A stretch of DNA of 64,000 nt, taken from contig CAYQNJ010000002.1 in NCBI GenBank assembly GCA_964418835.1, forward strand, positions 1 to 64,000, read 5' to 3'. Below, in pieces: positions 7,746 through 16,369 of this stretch (its first letter is position 1; each line of letters starts with the position of its first letter). The notes below the pieces were generated by a model. The model worked only from the letters and a program-made list of their open reading frames with translations. It was not told the DNA's origin and made no database searches. A program made the translations under genes and the position numbers. The stretch is from UBA9076 sp964418835. GTDB taxonomy: Bacteria > Bacillota_I > Bacilli_A > Erysipelotrichales > Erysipelotrichaceae.

Positions 7746-7767
7746 AAGCACATCCTAAGATGTGCTT
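7746..7767. terminator. Bidirectional terminator between HIT gene and lipoprotein gene
   Basis: The stem AAGCACATC / GATGTGCTT closes a CTAA loop, followed by a T-rich tract on the plus strand and by TTTTT on the minus strand. Confidence 0.8.
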
Positions 7768-7783
7768 AATTTTTTGGTTTTAA

Positions 7784-8865
7784 TTATTTAACTTCAACTA
7801 AATTAGCATTTGCTTTTTCAATTGTTGCTAAGTAATCTCCGATATCAATTGTTACAGCAGTTTTTAGATCTTCTGATTCAGGAACAGCTGGGTGACCTTC
7901 ATCTTTAGCATATGTAGGAGTAGCTAGTACTTCTTCAACTGTTTTACCAGTTGCATATTCTTCAAATGCAGCCATTTGTTCATACCATTCTTTACCAATT
8001 CCAGAAGCAGCTTTCATGCCATATGCATCGCCTTTTTCTGTTTTAGTAGGAGTAGCAGCTGTAGCATCAGTTGTAACTACACCAGTAGTATCAAAACTTC
8101 CTGCATTTTGTGCATTATCGATGTCGATGTAAACGATTTTTCCATCAGCATCTACAGCAACTAGAGCATATACTGTATTGAAACGTGCGCTTCCTTCTTT
8201 TTCACCAGCATCAGCTAAACGATCAACTTTAGTGCTGTTTGCAACACCAACTTTTGCAACACCTTCAACAGCTGTTAAGTTCTTGCTTGCAGCTTTGATA
8301 GCAGCTTTATATCCTGCGATATCAACTGTTACAGATGTTTTTAAATCTTCAGCTTCAGGAACTGCTTGATGAGAATCATCTTTTACATATGTTGGTATAA
8401 CTAGTACTTCTTCAACTGTTTTACCAACAGCATATTCTTCAAATGCAGCGATTNNNNNNNNNNNNNNNNNNNNNNNNNNNNNNNNNNNNNNNNNNNNNNN
8501 NNNNNNNNNNNNNNNNNNNNNNNNNNNNNNNNNNNNNNNNNNNNNNNNNNNNNAACTAGTACTTCTTCAACTGTTTTACCAACAGCATATTCTTCAAATG
8601 CAGCGATTACTCCATCTTTTACAACCAATGCAGCGATTGTTGTATTAGCTTGGATACTTCCATCTTTTTCACCAGCATCAGTAACTTTTAATGAAGTAAC
8701 TGATCCTATTCCTACTTGTACTCCAGTAGCTTCTGCAGTTGTTTCTTCTGTTGTTTCTTCTGTTGTTTCTTCTGCTGGTTCAGTAGTAGGTTCTTCACTA
8801 GTTGGTTTAGTGTTGCATCCTACTAATAGCAATAATGCTAAAGCAGATATTAGTAATTTTTTCAT
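7784..8865 (-). CDS. Surface lipoprotein with repeated domains, interrupted by an assembly gap
   Basis: This is one reading frame broken by 100 N. It begins with a lipoprotein signal (MKKLLISALALLLLVGC, lipobox LVGC) and a Thr/Glu-rich linker. It then carries domains of roughly 160 residues that contain a DAGEK(D/E)G segment, a strand pair around ALVAVDADGKIVYI, GMKAASGIGKEWYEQM, AAFEEYA(V/T)GKTVEEVL and a P-x-AVPE-(S/A)-EDLKT stretch. At least one complete domain and parts of others are visible. Similar domains occur in Bacillota surface lipoproteins. A relation to the FMN-binding lipoproteins of extracellular electron transfer is possible, but the flavinylation motif is not seen. The frame stays open on both sides of the gap, from the ATG at 8865 to the TAA at 7784. 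Confidence 0.75.
8399..8608. repeat. 55-bp identical direct repeat flanking the sequence gap
   Basis: Bases 8399-8453 and 8554-8608 are identical over all 55 positions and touch the N-run on either side. They encode the AAFEEYAVGKTVEEVL segment of the lipoprotein. A related but non-identical copy lies at about 7922-7975. The exact 55-base identity is what k-mer-based assembly leaves at contig ends inside a repeat. Confidence 0.9.
8454..8553. other. Assembly gap (100 N)
   Basis: Exactly 100 undetermined bases, the conventional placeholder for a scaffold gap of unknown size. The real sequence may be longer (extra lipoprotein repeat units) or the flanks may simply overlap. Confidence 0.99.
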
Positions 8866-8967
8866 AATTTCTTCCCATTACCAATATAAATATAACTTTT
8901 AATAATTATGTAGTCAATAAAAAAGAGAATGTTTCGCCAATGAACTTTACATAAATTTAACTTAATT

Positions 8968-9498
8968 TTAGAATTTTTTACACAATTCAATAGCTTCATT
9001 TAACTTATTTTCATTAAAACCAAATTCAAATTCCGTTTTAATCGCATGATAGTCTAAATGATGCATATATAAATCATCTATAATTAAAAAGTTAGTAAAG
9101 TTAGAGTGTTCTATTAAATAATCATAAATCTCTATATATCTTTTCATAAAACCTTCATTTTTAGTGACTCCTACAATATTAATTATTGGATCTAATTCTG
9201 ATTGTAATAAATAGTTTTTACAATACTCTAACCCTGATACTCTCCAACTTGATGATATAACAATATTCAAATCAAACATCTTACATAGTTTGTTTAAATT
9301 ATTAATTCTATCTATATTTGCCTTGTTGTATAAATTTGATAATTCTTCATCAGTAAGATGATCAAAATCTAATACAGGTACATTAATTACACCATCAAAA
9401 TCTAAAAATAATAAATTATATTTATAGTCTTTTCCATATTTAAGTTTATTAACCTTCATTATATTATGAAGGTTCATTTTCATTTGTATTTCTTCCAT
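8968..9498 (-). CDS. HAD-like phosphatase (HAD_SAK_2 type)
   Basis: This 176-residue protein has the haloacid dehalogenase motifs: LFLDFDGVIN (motif I with both aspartates), IVISSSWRVSGLEY (motif II with the SSSWR typical of the Swiss-army-knife HAD subgroup), and FLIIDDLYMHHLDYHAIKTE (motif IV region). Members of this subgroup are linked to RNA end repair or nucleotide phosphatase roles, but most are uncharacterised. It is cytosolic and stands alone. The first ATG, preceded by AAGG, was taken as start; later in-frame ATGs close behind are possible. Confidence 0.75.
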   Translation of the reverse strand: MEEIQMKMNLHNIMKVNKLKYGKDYKYNLLFLDFDGVINVPVLDFDHLTDEELSNLYNKANIDRINNLNKLCKMFDLNIVISSSWRVSGLEYCKNYLLQSELDPIINIVGVTKNEGFMKRYIEIYDYLIEHSNFTNFLIIDDLYMHHLDYHAIKTEFEFGFNENKLNEAIELCKKF

Positions 9499-9537
9499 AA
9501 CCTTATGTAGTATAATTATAGCATGTGAGGTAATTAT

Positions 9538-10830
9538 ATGTGGTATGAAAAGAGTGTTATTTATCAGATTTATCCATTTGGTATAACTAATTCATTGTAT
9601 AGAAATGATTTTGTATTAAATCATAGATTAGGTGAAGTTGAAAAAATAATTAATCATATTAAAAAACTTGGATGTGATTGTGTTTATTTTTGTCCTGTTT
9701 TTGAAAGTGAATATCATGGATATGATACTGTAGATTTTAGAAAAATTGATAGTAGATTAGGAAGTAATGAAGATTTTAAAAATCTTTGTATTAAATTACA
9801 TGATAATGGAATAAATGTAATTATTGATGGAGTTTTTAATCATGTTGGAAAAGGGTTTTGGGCTTTTCAAGATGTTTTAAAGAATAAAGAAAATTCTATA
9901 TATAGGTATTGGTTTAATATAGATTTCAATAATGTATATAATGGTATGTTTTATTATGAAAATTGGGAAGGGCATAATGAATTAGTTAAACTAAATTTAA
10001 AAAATCCAGAAGTAATAGATTATTTGTTAGGAACTGTTAAGTTTTGGATTGATGAATTTGATATTGATGGAATTAGATTAGATGTAGCTTATATGGTTGA
10101 TGAGGAATTTATGAGAAAACTAAATTCTTTTACAAAACAATATAAAGAAAATTTCTTTTTGGTAGGTGAAATGCTACATGGTGATTTAAATAGATTAATG
10201 AATAAACAAATGATGGATAGTGTAACAAACTATCAACTATATAAAGGTATATGGTCTAGTTTAAATGAATTAAACCTATTTGAATTATGGCATTCATTAG
10301 AAGAACAATTCACAAGAAGGTATGTTGGATCTCATCCTTATAACTTCTTAGATAATCATGATGTTAATAGAATTGCTAGTGTATTAAAAGATTCCAATCA
10401 TTTAAAAATTGCTTATGGTATATTATTTTCTATTCCTGGTATACCTAATATTTATTATGGGAGTGAATGGGGTGAAAAAGGAGTCAGAAGTAAACACAGT
10501 GATAAAGAGCTTAGACCATATTTTAATGAGTATATAGAGAATGATTTGTTTGATTTTATTAGTAAACTAGCAAATATTTATAAAAGCGAAGAATCTTTTA
10601 TAAATGGAAAAATCACTAAAAAACTTCTTACAAATAAACAACTTATATTTGAAAGAAGTATTAATGATGAAAGAATAATGGTTGCGATTAATATAGATAA
10701 AGAATCATATATAGCTCATTTTGATGCTCAAGCAGGTAGGGCTATTGATTTAATTACTAATGAAACACATGATTTTGGTGGAGGTAGTGAGTTAAAACCA
10801 TATAGCATAGCTTTTTGGAAAGTATATTAA
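9538..10830 (+). CDS. GH13 alpha-amylase family glycosidase
   Basis: This is a cytosolic alpha-glucosidase or maltodextrin-degrading enzyme: 430 residues, no signal peptide. The (beta/alpha)8 barrel motifs are clear: DGVFNHVG (region I), GIRLDVA with nucleophile D182 (region II), VGEMLHG with acid/base E211 (region III), and LDNHDVNR with D275 (region IV). A short C-terminal beta domain follows. It resembles neopullulanase- or cyclomaltodextrinase-like intracellular enzymes but lacks their N-terminal domain. The exact substrate cannot be read from sequence. TATAAT at 9511-9516 is a probable -10, and the start follows GTGAGG. Confidence 0.9.
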   Translation: MWYEKSVIYQIYPFGITNSLYRNDFVLNHRLGEVEKIINHIKKLGCDCVYFCPVFESEYHGYDTVDFRKIDSRLGSNEDFKNLCIKLHDNGINVIIDGVFNHVGKGFWAFQDVLKNKENSIYRYWFNIDFNNVYNGMFYYENWEGHNELVKLNLKNPEVIDYLLGTVKFWIDEFDIDGIRLDVAYMVDEEFMRKLNSFTKQYKENFFLVGEMLHGDLNRLMNKQMMDSVTNYQLYKGIWSSLNELNLFELWHSLEEQFTRRYVGSHPYNFLDNHDVNRIASVLKDSNHLKIAYGILFSIPGIPNIYYGSEWGEKGVRSKHSDKELRPYFNEYIENDLFDFISKLANIYKSEESFINGKITKKLLTNKQLIFERSINDERIMVAINIDKESYIAHFDAQAGRAIDLITNETHDFGGGSELKPYSIAFWKVY

Positions 10831-10858
10831 AACTAGTTCAAATCGAACTAGTTTTTTT
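10829..10858. terminator. Bidirectional terminator between glycosidase and ferritin genes
   Basis: The stem AAAACTAGTTC / GAACTAGTTTT closes a five-base loop and is followed by a T-run. It lies between two convergent genes and can serve both. Confidence 0.85.
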
Positions 10859-10860
10859 AA

Positions 10861-11373
10861 TTATAATACTAAGTCTGGAGCTGTATGAACTCTTTGATCT
10901 AATTCATTGTCTAACATATAAAGTGATTTTGAATCTTCACCAAATAATTCCCAACGTTTTATTAAGTCTTCAGCGTTCTTTTCTTCCTCACCTTGTTCTT
11001 TTACAAACCAATCTAAGAATTGAGTTGTACGATAGTCTTTGTTTTTTAGTGCTTCATCATAAATATTATGAATTGATTCAGTCACATATTGTTCATGTTT
11101 TAACACTTCATTAAGGATATCTTTAGAATTATCTAATTCTTGACCAGGTTTATCTATTGCCTCTAGAGTTACCTTTAAACCATTGTTTTGCATGTATTGC
11201 AAGAATAGCATCGCATGGTCTCTTTCTTCCATAGCTTGTATGTTAAACCAATTCGCAAATCCATCTAAACCGTTATCTACATACCAATTGGCAAATGCTA
11301 GATATAAGTAAGCAGAATATAATTCCTTGTTAATTTGACTATTTAATAGTTCTTGTGTTTTTTCATTAATCAT
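10861..11373 (-). CDS. ftnA: Bacterial non-haem ferritin
   Basis: Ferritin oxidises and stores iron in a 24-subunit shell in the cytosol. The 170-residue protein shows the ferroxidase ligands in order: LNSQINKELYSAYLYLA (first glutamate), MEERDHAMLFLQYM (Glu and the ExxH pair), and WFVKEQGEEEKNAEDL (late glutamates). No haem-binding methionine site is apparent. The start follows AAAGGAG. It has its own promoter and is separate from the feo operon, but together they give the cell uptake and storage of iron. Confidence 0.96.
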   Translation of the reverse strand: MINEKTQELLNSQINKELYSAYLYLAFANWYVDNGLDGFANWFNIQAMEERDHAMLFLQYMQNNGLKVTLEAIDKPGQELDNSKDILNEVLKHEQYVTESIHNIYDEALKNKDYRTTQFLDWFVKEQGEEEKNAEDLIKRWELFGEDSKSLYMLDNELDQRVHTAPDLVL

Positions 11374-11396
11374 AAATAATCTCCTTTTCTAACTTA

Positions 11397-11424
11397 ATTA
11401 TAATTTATTTAGGTTTATAAACAA
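11397..11424 (-). promoter_or_regulatory. Ferritin promoter
   Basis: On the minus strand, TTGTTT (11424-11419) and TATAAT (11402-11397) are 16 bp apart, shortly upstream of the AAAGGAG of the ferritin gene. No copy of the feo-type palindrome is present. Confidence 0.6.
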
Positions 11425-11437
11425 GGGATTTGATTAT

Positions 11438-11466
11438 TTGCAAGACATACCTTATAGGTATAAAAT
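11438..11466 (+). promoter_or_regulatory. pepC promoter
   Basis: TTGCAA (11438-11443) and TAAAAT (11461-11466) are separated by 17 bp, ending 23 bases before the pepC start. Confidence 0.5.
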
Positions 11467-11489
11467 AAAATGGTTAAAGGAGAATTATT

Positions 11490-12803
11490 ATGAAGGAAAT
11501 TAGTTTAAAAGATTTAGAAAAAATGGAAGAATCTTATCTTAAAGATGAGAAAGCAAAAGTAGTTAGAAGAGCTTTATATAAAAATAGTATAGAAACAATT
11601 TCTAGAGTAATGGAAGCTGACAAAGATACTACGGATATATTTTCAATTGATATACAAACAATGCCTGTTACTGAACAATTAAGATCAGGTAGATGTTGGA
11701 TATTTGCGGCTTGTAATGTAATGAGAGAAGCTTTAGGAAGAAAATATGATATTAAAGAAATTGAACTTTCTCAAAACTACCTTGCTTTTTATGATAAATT
11801 AGAAAAAATTAATTTATTTTTGGAAATTGCAATTAAAGAAAAAGAAGAAGATTTAGGTAGTGAAACTTTAAGATATGTATTAGATATGGGTATTGGTGAT
11901 GGAGGTCAATGGAATATGTTAGCCTCTGTTGTAAAAAAATATGGTGTTGTTACTAAAAATGCCATGGGAGAAACATATCAGGCAGGTCATACAAATGAGT
12001 TGAATAGGTTGATAAATCAAAGATTAAGAAAGTTTGCGGCATATACTAAGAAATATTCAATGGAAGAAGTGTTAAAAGAAAAAGAAAAAACATTGAATGA
12101 AAGCTATAGATTATTGTGTAATTGTTTTGGAGTGCCTCCTAAAACATTCGATTTTGAATATAGAGATAAAGATAATAACTATCATGTTTATAAAGATATT
12201 ACTCCTAAAGAGTTCTATAAGGATTATCTAGAGTATAACTTAGATGAATATGTAGGTATTATTCATGGTCCTACAAAGGATAAACCATATCACGAATTAT
12301 ATACTGTTAAGTATTTAGGTAATGTTGTAAATGGTGACCCTGTAAGATTTCTTAACTTACCAATGAATGAATTTAAAGAGTTAGTTATTAAGCAAATGAA
12401 AGATAATCAAATAGTTTGGTTTGGTTGTGATTGTTCATTTTTAGGGGATAGAGAACTAGGTGTTTGGGATGATAATCAATTTGATTACAACAATACATTT
12501 GATATTGATTTTGATATGAGTAAGGAAGAAATGTTAGATACTAGAAATAGTGCTATGAATCATGCGATGTGTTTTACTGGTGTTAACTTAATTGATGATA
12601 AACCAAACAGATTTAAAATTGAAAACAGTTGGGGAGATAAAATCGCAAGAAAAGGATATTTTGTGTGTAGTGATTCTTGGTTTGAAAAATTTGTATATCA
12701 AGCAGTAGTTAATAAGAAATACTTAAATGAAAAACAATTAGAATGTTTAAGTAAGGAACCAATTGAATTATTACCTTGGGATCCATTTGGAACATTAGCT
12801 TAA
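11490..12803 (+). CDS. pepC: Aminopeptidase C (C1 family, bleomycin hydrolase type)
   Basis: PepC is a cytosolic cysteine aminopeptidase that trims peptides, usually a self-compartmentalised hexamer. The 437-residue protein has the papain-like catalytic residues: C69 in SGRCWIFAACN, the histidine in MNHAMCFTGVN and the asparagine in ENSWG. The extreme C-terminus ends in Ala (GTLA), as expected for a family whose C-terminal tail reaches into the active site. The start follows AAAGGAG. It is monocistronic, with its own promoter and terminator. Confidence 0.96.
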   Translation: MKEISLKDLEKMEESYLKDEKAKVVRRALYKNSIETISRVMEADKDTTDIFSIDIQTMPVTEQLRSGRCWIFAACNVMREALGRKYDIKEIELSQNYLAFYDKLEKINLFLEIAIKEKEEDLGSETLRYVLDMGIGDGGQWNMLASVVKKYGVVTKNAMGETYQAGHTNELNRLINQRLRKFAAYTKKYSMEEVLKEKEKTLNESYRLLCNCFGVPPKTFDFEYRDKDNNYHVYKDITPKEFYKDYLEYNLDEYVGIIHGPTKDKPYHELYTVKYLGNVVNGDPVRFLNLPMNEFKELVIKQMKDNQIVWFGCDCSFLGDRELGVWDDNQFDYNNTFDIDFDMSKEEMLDTRNSAMNHAMCFTGVNLIDDKPNRFKIENSWGDKIARKGYFVCSDSWFEKFVYQAVVNKKYLNEKQLECLSKEPIELLPWDPFGTLA

Positions 12804-12810
12804 ATGAATG

Positions 12811-12837
12811 GACTTTATAGAAATATAAAGTCTTTTT
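12811..12837 (+). terminator. pepC terminator
   Basis: The stem GACTTTAT / ATAAAGTC closes a six-base loop and is followed by five T. Confidence 0.75.
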
Positions 12838-12904
12838 GTTGTGTAATAAGATAGAAAATAACATTTGTTATGATAATATTATTTATAGAAGAAAAAGAGG
12901 TTAT

Positions 12905-14212
12905 ATGAAAATAGGGATAGTATCACTTGGCTGTAGTAAGAATCTTGTAGATTCAGAGAAATTGTTAACGTTATTAATAAATAACGGCCAAGAAATTACA
13001 AGTAAATATGAAGAAGCAGAGGCTATAATAATTAATACATGTGGATTTATTGAATCCGCAAAAAAAGAAGCGATAGATACCATTTTAGAAATGAGTGATT
13101 ACAAGAATAAAAATTGTAAACATTTAATTGTTATTGGTTGTTTAGCTCAAAGATATCAAAAAGAACTTAAAGAAGAAATGCCTGAAGTTGACAGATTTAT
13201 AGGTATATATGAATATCATAATTTAGGGAGTATATTAAGTGAGGTTTTAGGTATAAGGATAAGTAACACTTATGGTAAAACAACTAGAGTACTTTCTGGA
13301 AAACCTTGGATGGCTTATTTAAGGATTGCGGATGGTTGTGATAATAGATGTTCTTATTGTGCAATACCCTTAATAAGAGGTAGATATGTTTCAACTCCAA
13401 TTGAAGAGTTAATTGAAGAATCAAAAGCCTTTGTATCAAATGGTGTAAAAGAAATAAATGTAATTGCACAGGATACTACAAGGTATGGATTAGATTTATA
13501 TGGGAAAAGAAGGTTATTAGACTTATTAGTAGAACTTAATAAGTTAGAAGGTCTATATTGGATTAGAGTATTATACATGTATCCTGATGAAATTGATGAT
13601 GAACTTATTGAAGGGATGTCTAAATTAGATAAGGTTTTACCTTATTTTGATATACCTGTTCAATATGGTAATGATAAGTTATTAAAACTTATGAATAGAA
13701 GAGGTAATGTAGAAAGTATAAAAAACATTGCCAAAAAAATTAGAAGAACATTTAAAAATTCAGTTTTAAGAACTACAATGATTATAGGGTTTCCAAATGA
13801 AACAGAAGAAGATTTTGAAGATACTTTAGAGTTTGTAAAGGATGTTAAATGGGATAAGTTAGGTGCCTTTACATATTCTAAGGAGGAAGATACCAAAGCT
13901 TATGATATGGATAATGAAGTAGAGGAATATATCAAAGCTAGAAGATTAAATCAACTTATGGATATACAAAGAGAAATATCTAAAGTGAATAATGAAAAAT
14001 ATATAAATGAAATATTAGAAGTCTTAATAGAAGGCTATGATGCATTAACTAAAACTTATAGGGGTAGAAGCTTTTTAAACGCACCAGATGGTATAGATGG
14101 AGAAGTTTGGGTTTATTCAGATGAAAAACTAAACTTAGGTGAGTTTGTAAAGGTTAAAATAAATAAAGTAAAAGATCATGACTTAATTGGTGAGTATAGA
14201 GGGAGAGTATAA
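12905..14212 (+). CDS. rimO: Ribosomal protein uS12 methylthiotransferase RimO
   Basis: RimO is a radical SAM enzyme that adds a methylthio group to an aspartate of ribosomal protein S12. The 435-residue protein has the three domains in order: the N-terminal UPF0004 domain (KIGIVSLGCSKNLVDSE, with cysteines at CSKN, NTCGF and GCLAQR for the second cluster), the radical SAM core with CDNRCSYC, and a C-terminal TRAM domain. The SLGCSKN-VDSE opening favours RimO over MiaB. The start is the ATG at 12905 behind AAGAGG; the frame extends upstream without support. Its end lies one base before the ROK kinase start. Confidence 0.95.
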   Translation: MKIGIVSLGCSKNLVDSEKLLTLLINNGQEITSKYEEAEAIIINTCGFIESAKKEAIDTILEMSDYKNKNCKHLIVIGCLAQRYQKELKEEMPEVDRFIGIYEYHNLGSILSEVLGIRISNTYGKTTRVLSGKPWMAYLRIADGCDNRCSYCAIPLIRGRYVSTPIEELIEESKAFVSNGVKEINVIAQDTTRYGLDLYGKRRLLDLLVELNKLEGLYWIRVLYMYPDEIDDELIEGMSKLDKVLPYFDIPVQYGNDKLLKLMNRRGNVESIKNIAKKIRRTFKNSVLRTTMIIGFPNETEEDFEDTLEFVKDVKWDKLGAFTYSKEEDTKAYDMDNEVEEYIKARRLNQLMDIQREISKVNNEKYINEILEVLIEGYDALTKTYRGRSFLNAPDGIDGEVWVYSDEKLNLGEFVKVKINKVKDHDLIGEYRGRV

Positions 14213-14213
14213 T

Positions 14214-15116
14214 ATGAAAACTTACATTGGAATTGATTTAGGTGGTACAAATGTTAGAGTCGCAAAAGTTACAGCTGATGGAATTGTATTAGCTCAAGAA
14301 AAGAGTCCATCATATGCATTAGAAGGACCTGAAAAGGTTATGGAAAACATAAAGAGCTTAATAAGGAAAATACCTAATTATCAAGAATGTTCAGGTATTG
14401 GTATTGGTGTTCCTGGGCCTTGTGACACAATTAATGGAAAGATGGTTATGTCTACAAATCTTAAAGATTTTGCGGATTATCCATTAGCTTCTGAAATAAC
14501 AGAAGAATTTAATATACCAACATATATAGATAATGATGCTAATGTGGCTGGTTTAGCAGAAGCACTTGTTGGTGCAGGAAAAGGACTTCCAGTAGTTTAT
14601 TATGTTACAATGTCTACTGGTATTGGTGGTGCATTAATTGCTAATGGACAAGTAGTTTCTGGACATAATGGTTTTGCAGGTGAAATTGCTAATCTAATTG
14701 TTGATAGAGATGGTGAAAAATTAAATCATTTAAATGCTGGTGCAGTAGAAAATGAAGCAAGTGGAACTGCGATTGTTAGAAAAGCAAAAGCTGCAATTAA
14801 GGATGTTGAAATACAACATGCTGGTAATGTATTTGATTTAGCTATTCAAGGTAATGAAGAAGCAAAAAAAATAGTAGATAAAGTTGTATATGATTTAGCA
14901 TTAATGTTTTCTATGATTGCCCATGTTAGTGATCCATGGATGTTTATTCTTGGTGGAGGATTGATGAAGTCTAAAGATAAATTCTTACCACAAGTTGAAG
15001 AAAAGTTTAAAGAACTTGTTCATGGACCTATGAGAAATACATTATTTGTGGAAGCAAAACTTGAAGAACCAGGTGTAATCGGTGCAGCTATGTTACCAGT
15101 ATCTAAAGGAGTATAA
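14214..15116 (+). CDS. ROK-family sugar kinase, probable glucokinase
   Basis: This 300-residue cytosolic kinase has the ATP-binding DLGGTNVRVAKV, the ROK-type GIGVPGPCD, the catalytic aspartate in DNDANVAGLAEA, and STGIGGALI. It most likely phosphorylates glucose or a related hexose. The usual zinc site is absent: the family GH histidine after AGEI is replaced (AGEIANLIV) and the Cys-x-Cys-Gly-x2-Gly-Cys motif is missing, as in a minority of ROK kinases. The start at 14214 follows AGGGAGAG inside the end of rimO. It is immediately followed by an aminopeptidase gene. Confidence 0.85.
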   Translation: MKTYIGIDLGGTNVRVAKVTADGIVLAQEKSPSYALEGPEKVMENIKSLIRKIPNYQECSGIGIGVPGPCDTINGKMVMSTNLKDFADYPLASEITEEFNIPTYIDNDANVAGLAEALVGAGKGLPVVYYVTMSTGIGGALIANGQVVSGHNGFAGEIANLIVDRDGEKLNHLNAGAVENEASGTAIVRKAKAAIKDVEIQHAGNVFDLAIQGNEEAKKIVDKVVYDLALMFSMIAHVSDPWMFILGGGLMKSKDKFLPQVEEKFKELVHGPMRNTLFVEAKLEEPGVIGAAMLPVSKGV

Positions 15117-15117
15117 A

Positions 15118-16356
15118 ATGGAAATAAACGAAAAAATATTACAAAAATATGCACAACTTGCAGTACAAGTTGGTGCTAATGTTCAAAAGGGTCAATATGT
15201 TGTTGTTAATAGTAGTGTTGATCATTATGAATTTGCAAGACTTGTTGCAAATGAAGCTTATAAAGCTGGGGCAAGTCAAGTAGAAGTAAGATATAGTGAT
15301 GAACAACTTACAAAATTATCATATGAAAATGTTGAAACTGAATTATTAAAAGAAGTACCTTCTTGGTCTGTTGATAGATATAAGGCGGGTATTGATAAGA
15401 AGTGTTGCTTTATTCATATTAGAAGTACAGTACCTGATTTATTAAGTCATATTGATGGTGCAAAACTTCAAGAAGTTACTTTAGAAGCATCTAAAGCTAT
15501 GAAACCATATAGATACTATACTATGGCTAATCATGGTCAATGGACAATAGTTGCAGTGCCTAATCCAGTTTGGGCAAAGAAAGTGTTCCCTGATTTAGAT
15601 GAAAAAGAAGGCATCCAAGCTCTTTGGGAAGCAATCTTAAAGACAGTTCATGTTAGTGAAGATAATAACCCTGTTGAAGTTTGGGATAAACATAATAAAG
15701 ATTTAAGACATTACTATGAAAAAATGAATGAATATAACTTTAAGGAATTACATTTCACAAATTCTTTAGGTACTGATTTAACAGTTAAATTAGTTAAAAA
15801 TCATATTTGGAGAGGTGGTCAAGACTTTACATTAGGTAATGTAGCATTTAATCCAAACTTACCTACAGAAGAAGTATTTACTATGCCGGATAGAAATGGT
15901 GTAAATGGTATTGTATATGCGACTAAACCTTTAAATTATCAAGGTAAATTAATTGATGACTTCTGGATTAAGTTTAAAGATGGTGTTGCAGTTGACTATA
16001 AAGCATTAAAGAATGAAGATGCTCTTAAGAATTTAATTGAACTTGATGAAGGTTCTTCTAGATTAGGAGAAGTAGCACTTATATCATTTGATACACCTAT
16101 TTCTCAATCAAATATATTATTCTATGATACTTTATTTGATGAAAATGCTTCATGCCATTTAGCACTTGGTGCGGCTTATCCTACAAATATGGTAAATGGT
16201 GAAAACATGAGTGAAGAAGAATTAGTTGAAAATGGTGCTAATGTTTCTATGACTCATAATGACTTTATGTTTGGTAGTAGTGATATGAATATTAAAGGTA
16301 TTACCTTTGATGGTAAAGAAATACAAGTATTTGAAAACGGTAATTTTGTAATTTAG
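15118..16356 (+). CDS. M29-family aminopeptidase (AmpS/PepS type)
   Basis: This 412-residue metallo-aminopeptidase belongs to the thermophilic aminopeptidase (AmpS, PepS, aminopeptidase T) family. Family features are the N-terminal VQVGANVQKGQYVVVNSSVDHYEFARLV, central HIWRGGQDFTLGNVAFNPNLPTEEVFT with metal-ligand glutamates, and near the end HLALG, MTHNDFMFG and the ITFDG strand. It removes N-terminal residues from peptides in the cytosol. The start is the ATG at 15118 behind AAAGGAG, one base after the kinase stop codon. Confidence 0.93.
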   Translation: MEINEKILQKYAQLAVQVGANVQKGQYVVVNSSVDHYEFARLVANEAYKAGASQVEVRYSDEQLTKLSYENVETELLKEVPSWSVDRYKAGIDKKCCFIHIRSTVPDLLSHIDGAKLQEVTLEASKAMKPYRYYTMANHGQWTIVAVPNPVWAKKVFPDLDEKEGIQALWEAILKTVHVSEDNNPVEVWDKHNKDLRHYYEKMNEYNFKELHFTNSLGTDLTVKLVKNHIWRGGQDFTLGNVAFNPNLPTEEVFTMPDRNGVNGIVYATKPLNYQGKLIDDFWIKFKDGVAVDYKALKNEDALKNLIELDEGSSRLGEVALISFDTPISQSNILFYDTLFDENASCHLALGAAYPTNMVNGENMSEEELVENGANVSMTHNDFMFGSSDMNIKGITFDGKEIQVFENGNFVI

Positions 16357-16369
16357 TTAGGAGTAAAAG

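Noticed and set aside
7976..8369. Two forward open frames opposite the lipoprotein gene
   Set aside because: They are Ser/Phe- or Ala-rich mirror images of the coding strand, without ribosome binding sites, and the minus strand carries a lipoprotein signal and repeated domains.
7922..8608. CRISPR-like array from repeated segments
   Set aside because: The repeats are coding repeats of a lipoprotein about 160 codons apart, not short spaced palindromic repeats.
8401..8865. A short 154-residue lipoprotein ending just past the gap
   Set aside because: Its tail is translated out of frame across the 100 placeholder bases. The true frame continues to 7784.
10815..11114. Plus-strand frame opposite ferritin
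   Set aside because: It is a Leu/His-rich mirror of the ferritin gene and begins inside the glycosidase end.
11389..11413. CTAA/TTAG elements near the ferritin promoter as another iron operator
   Set aside because: Arms and spacing do not match the GTTAG-N6-CTAAC pattern of the other four sites.
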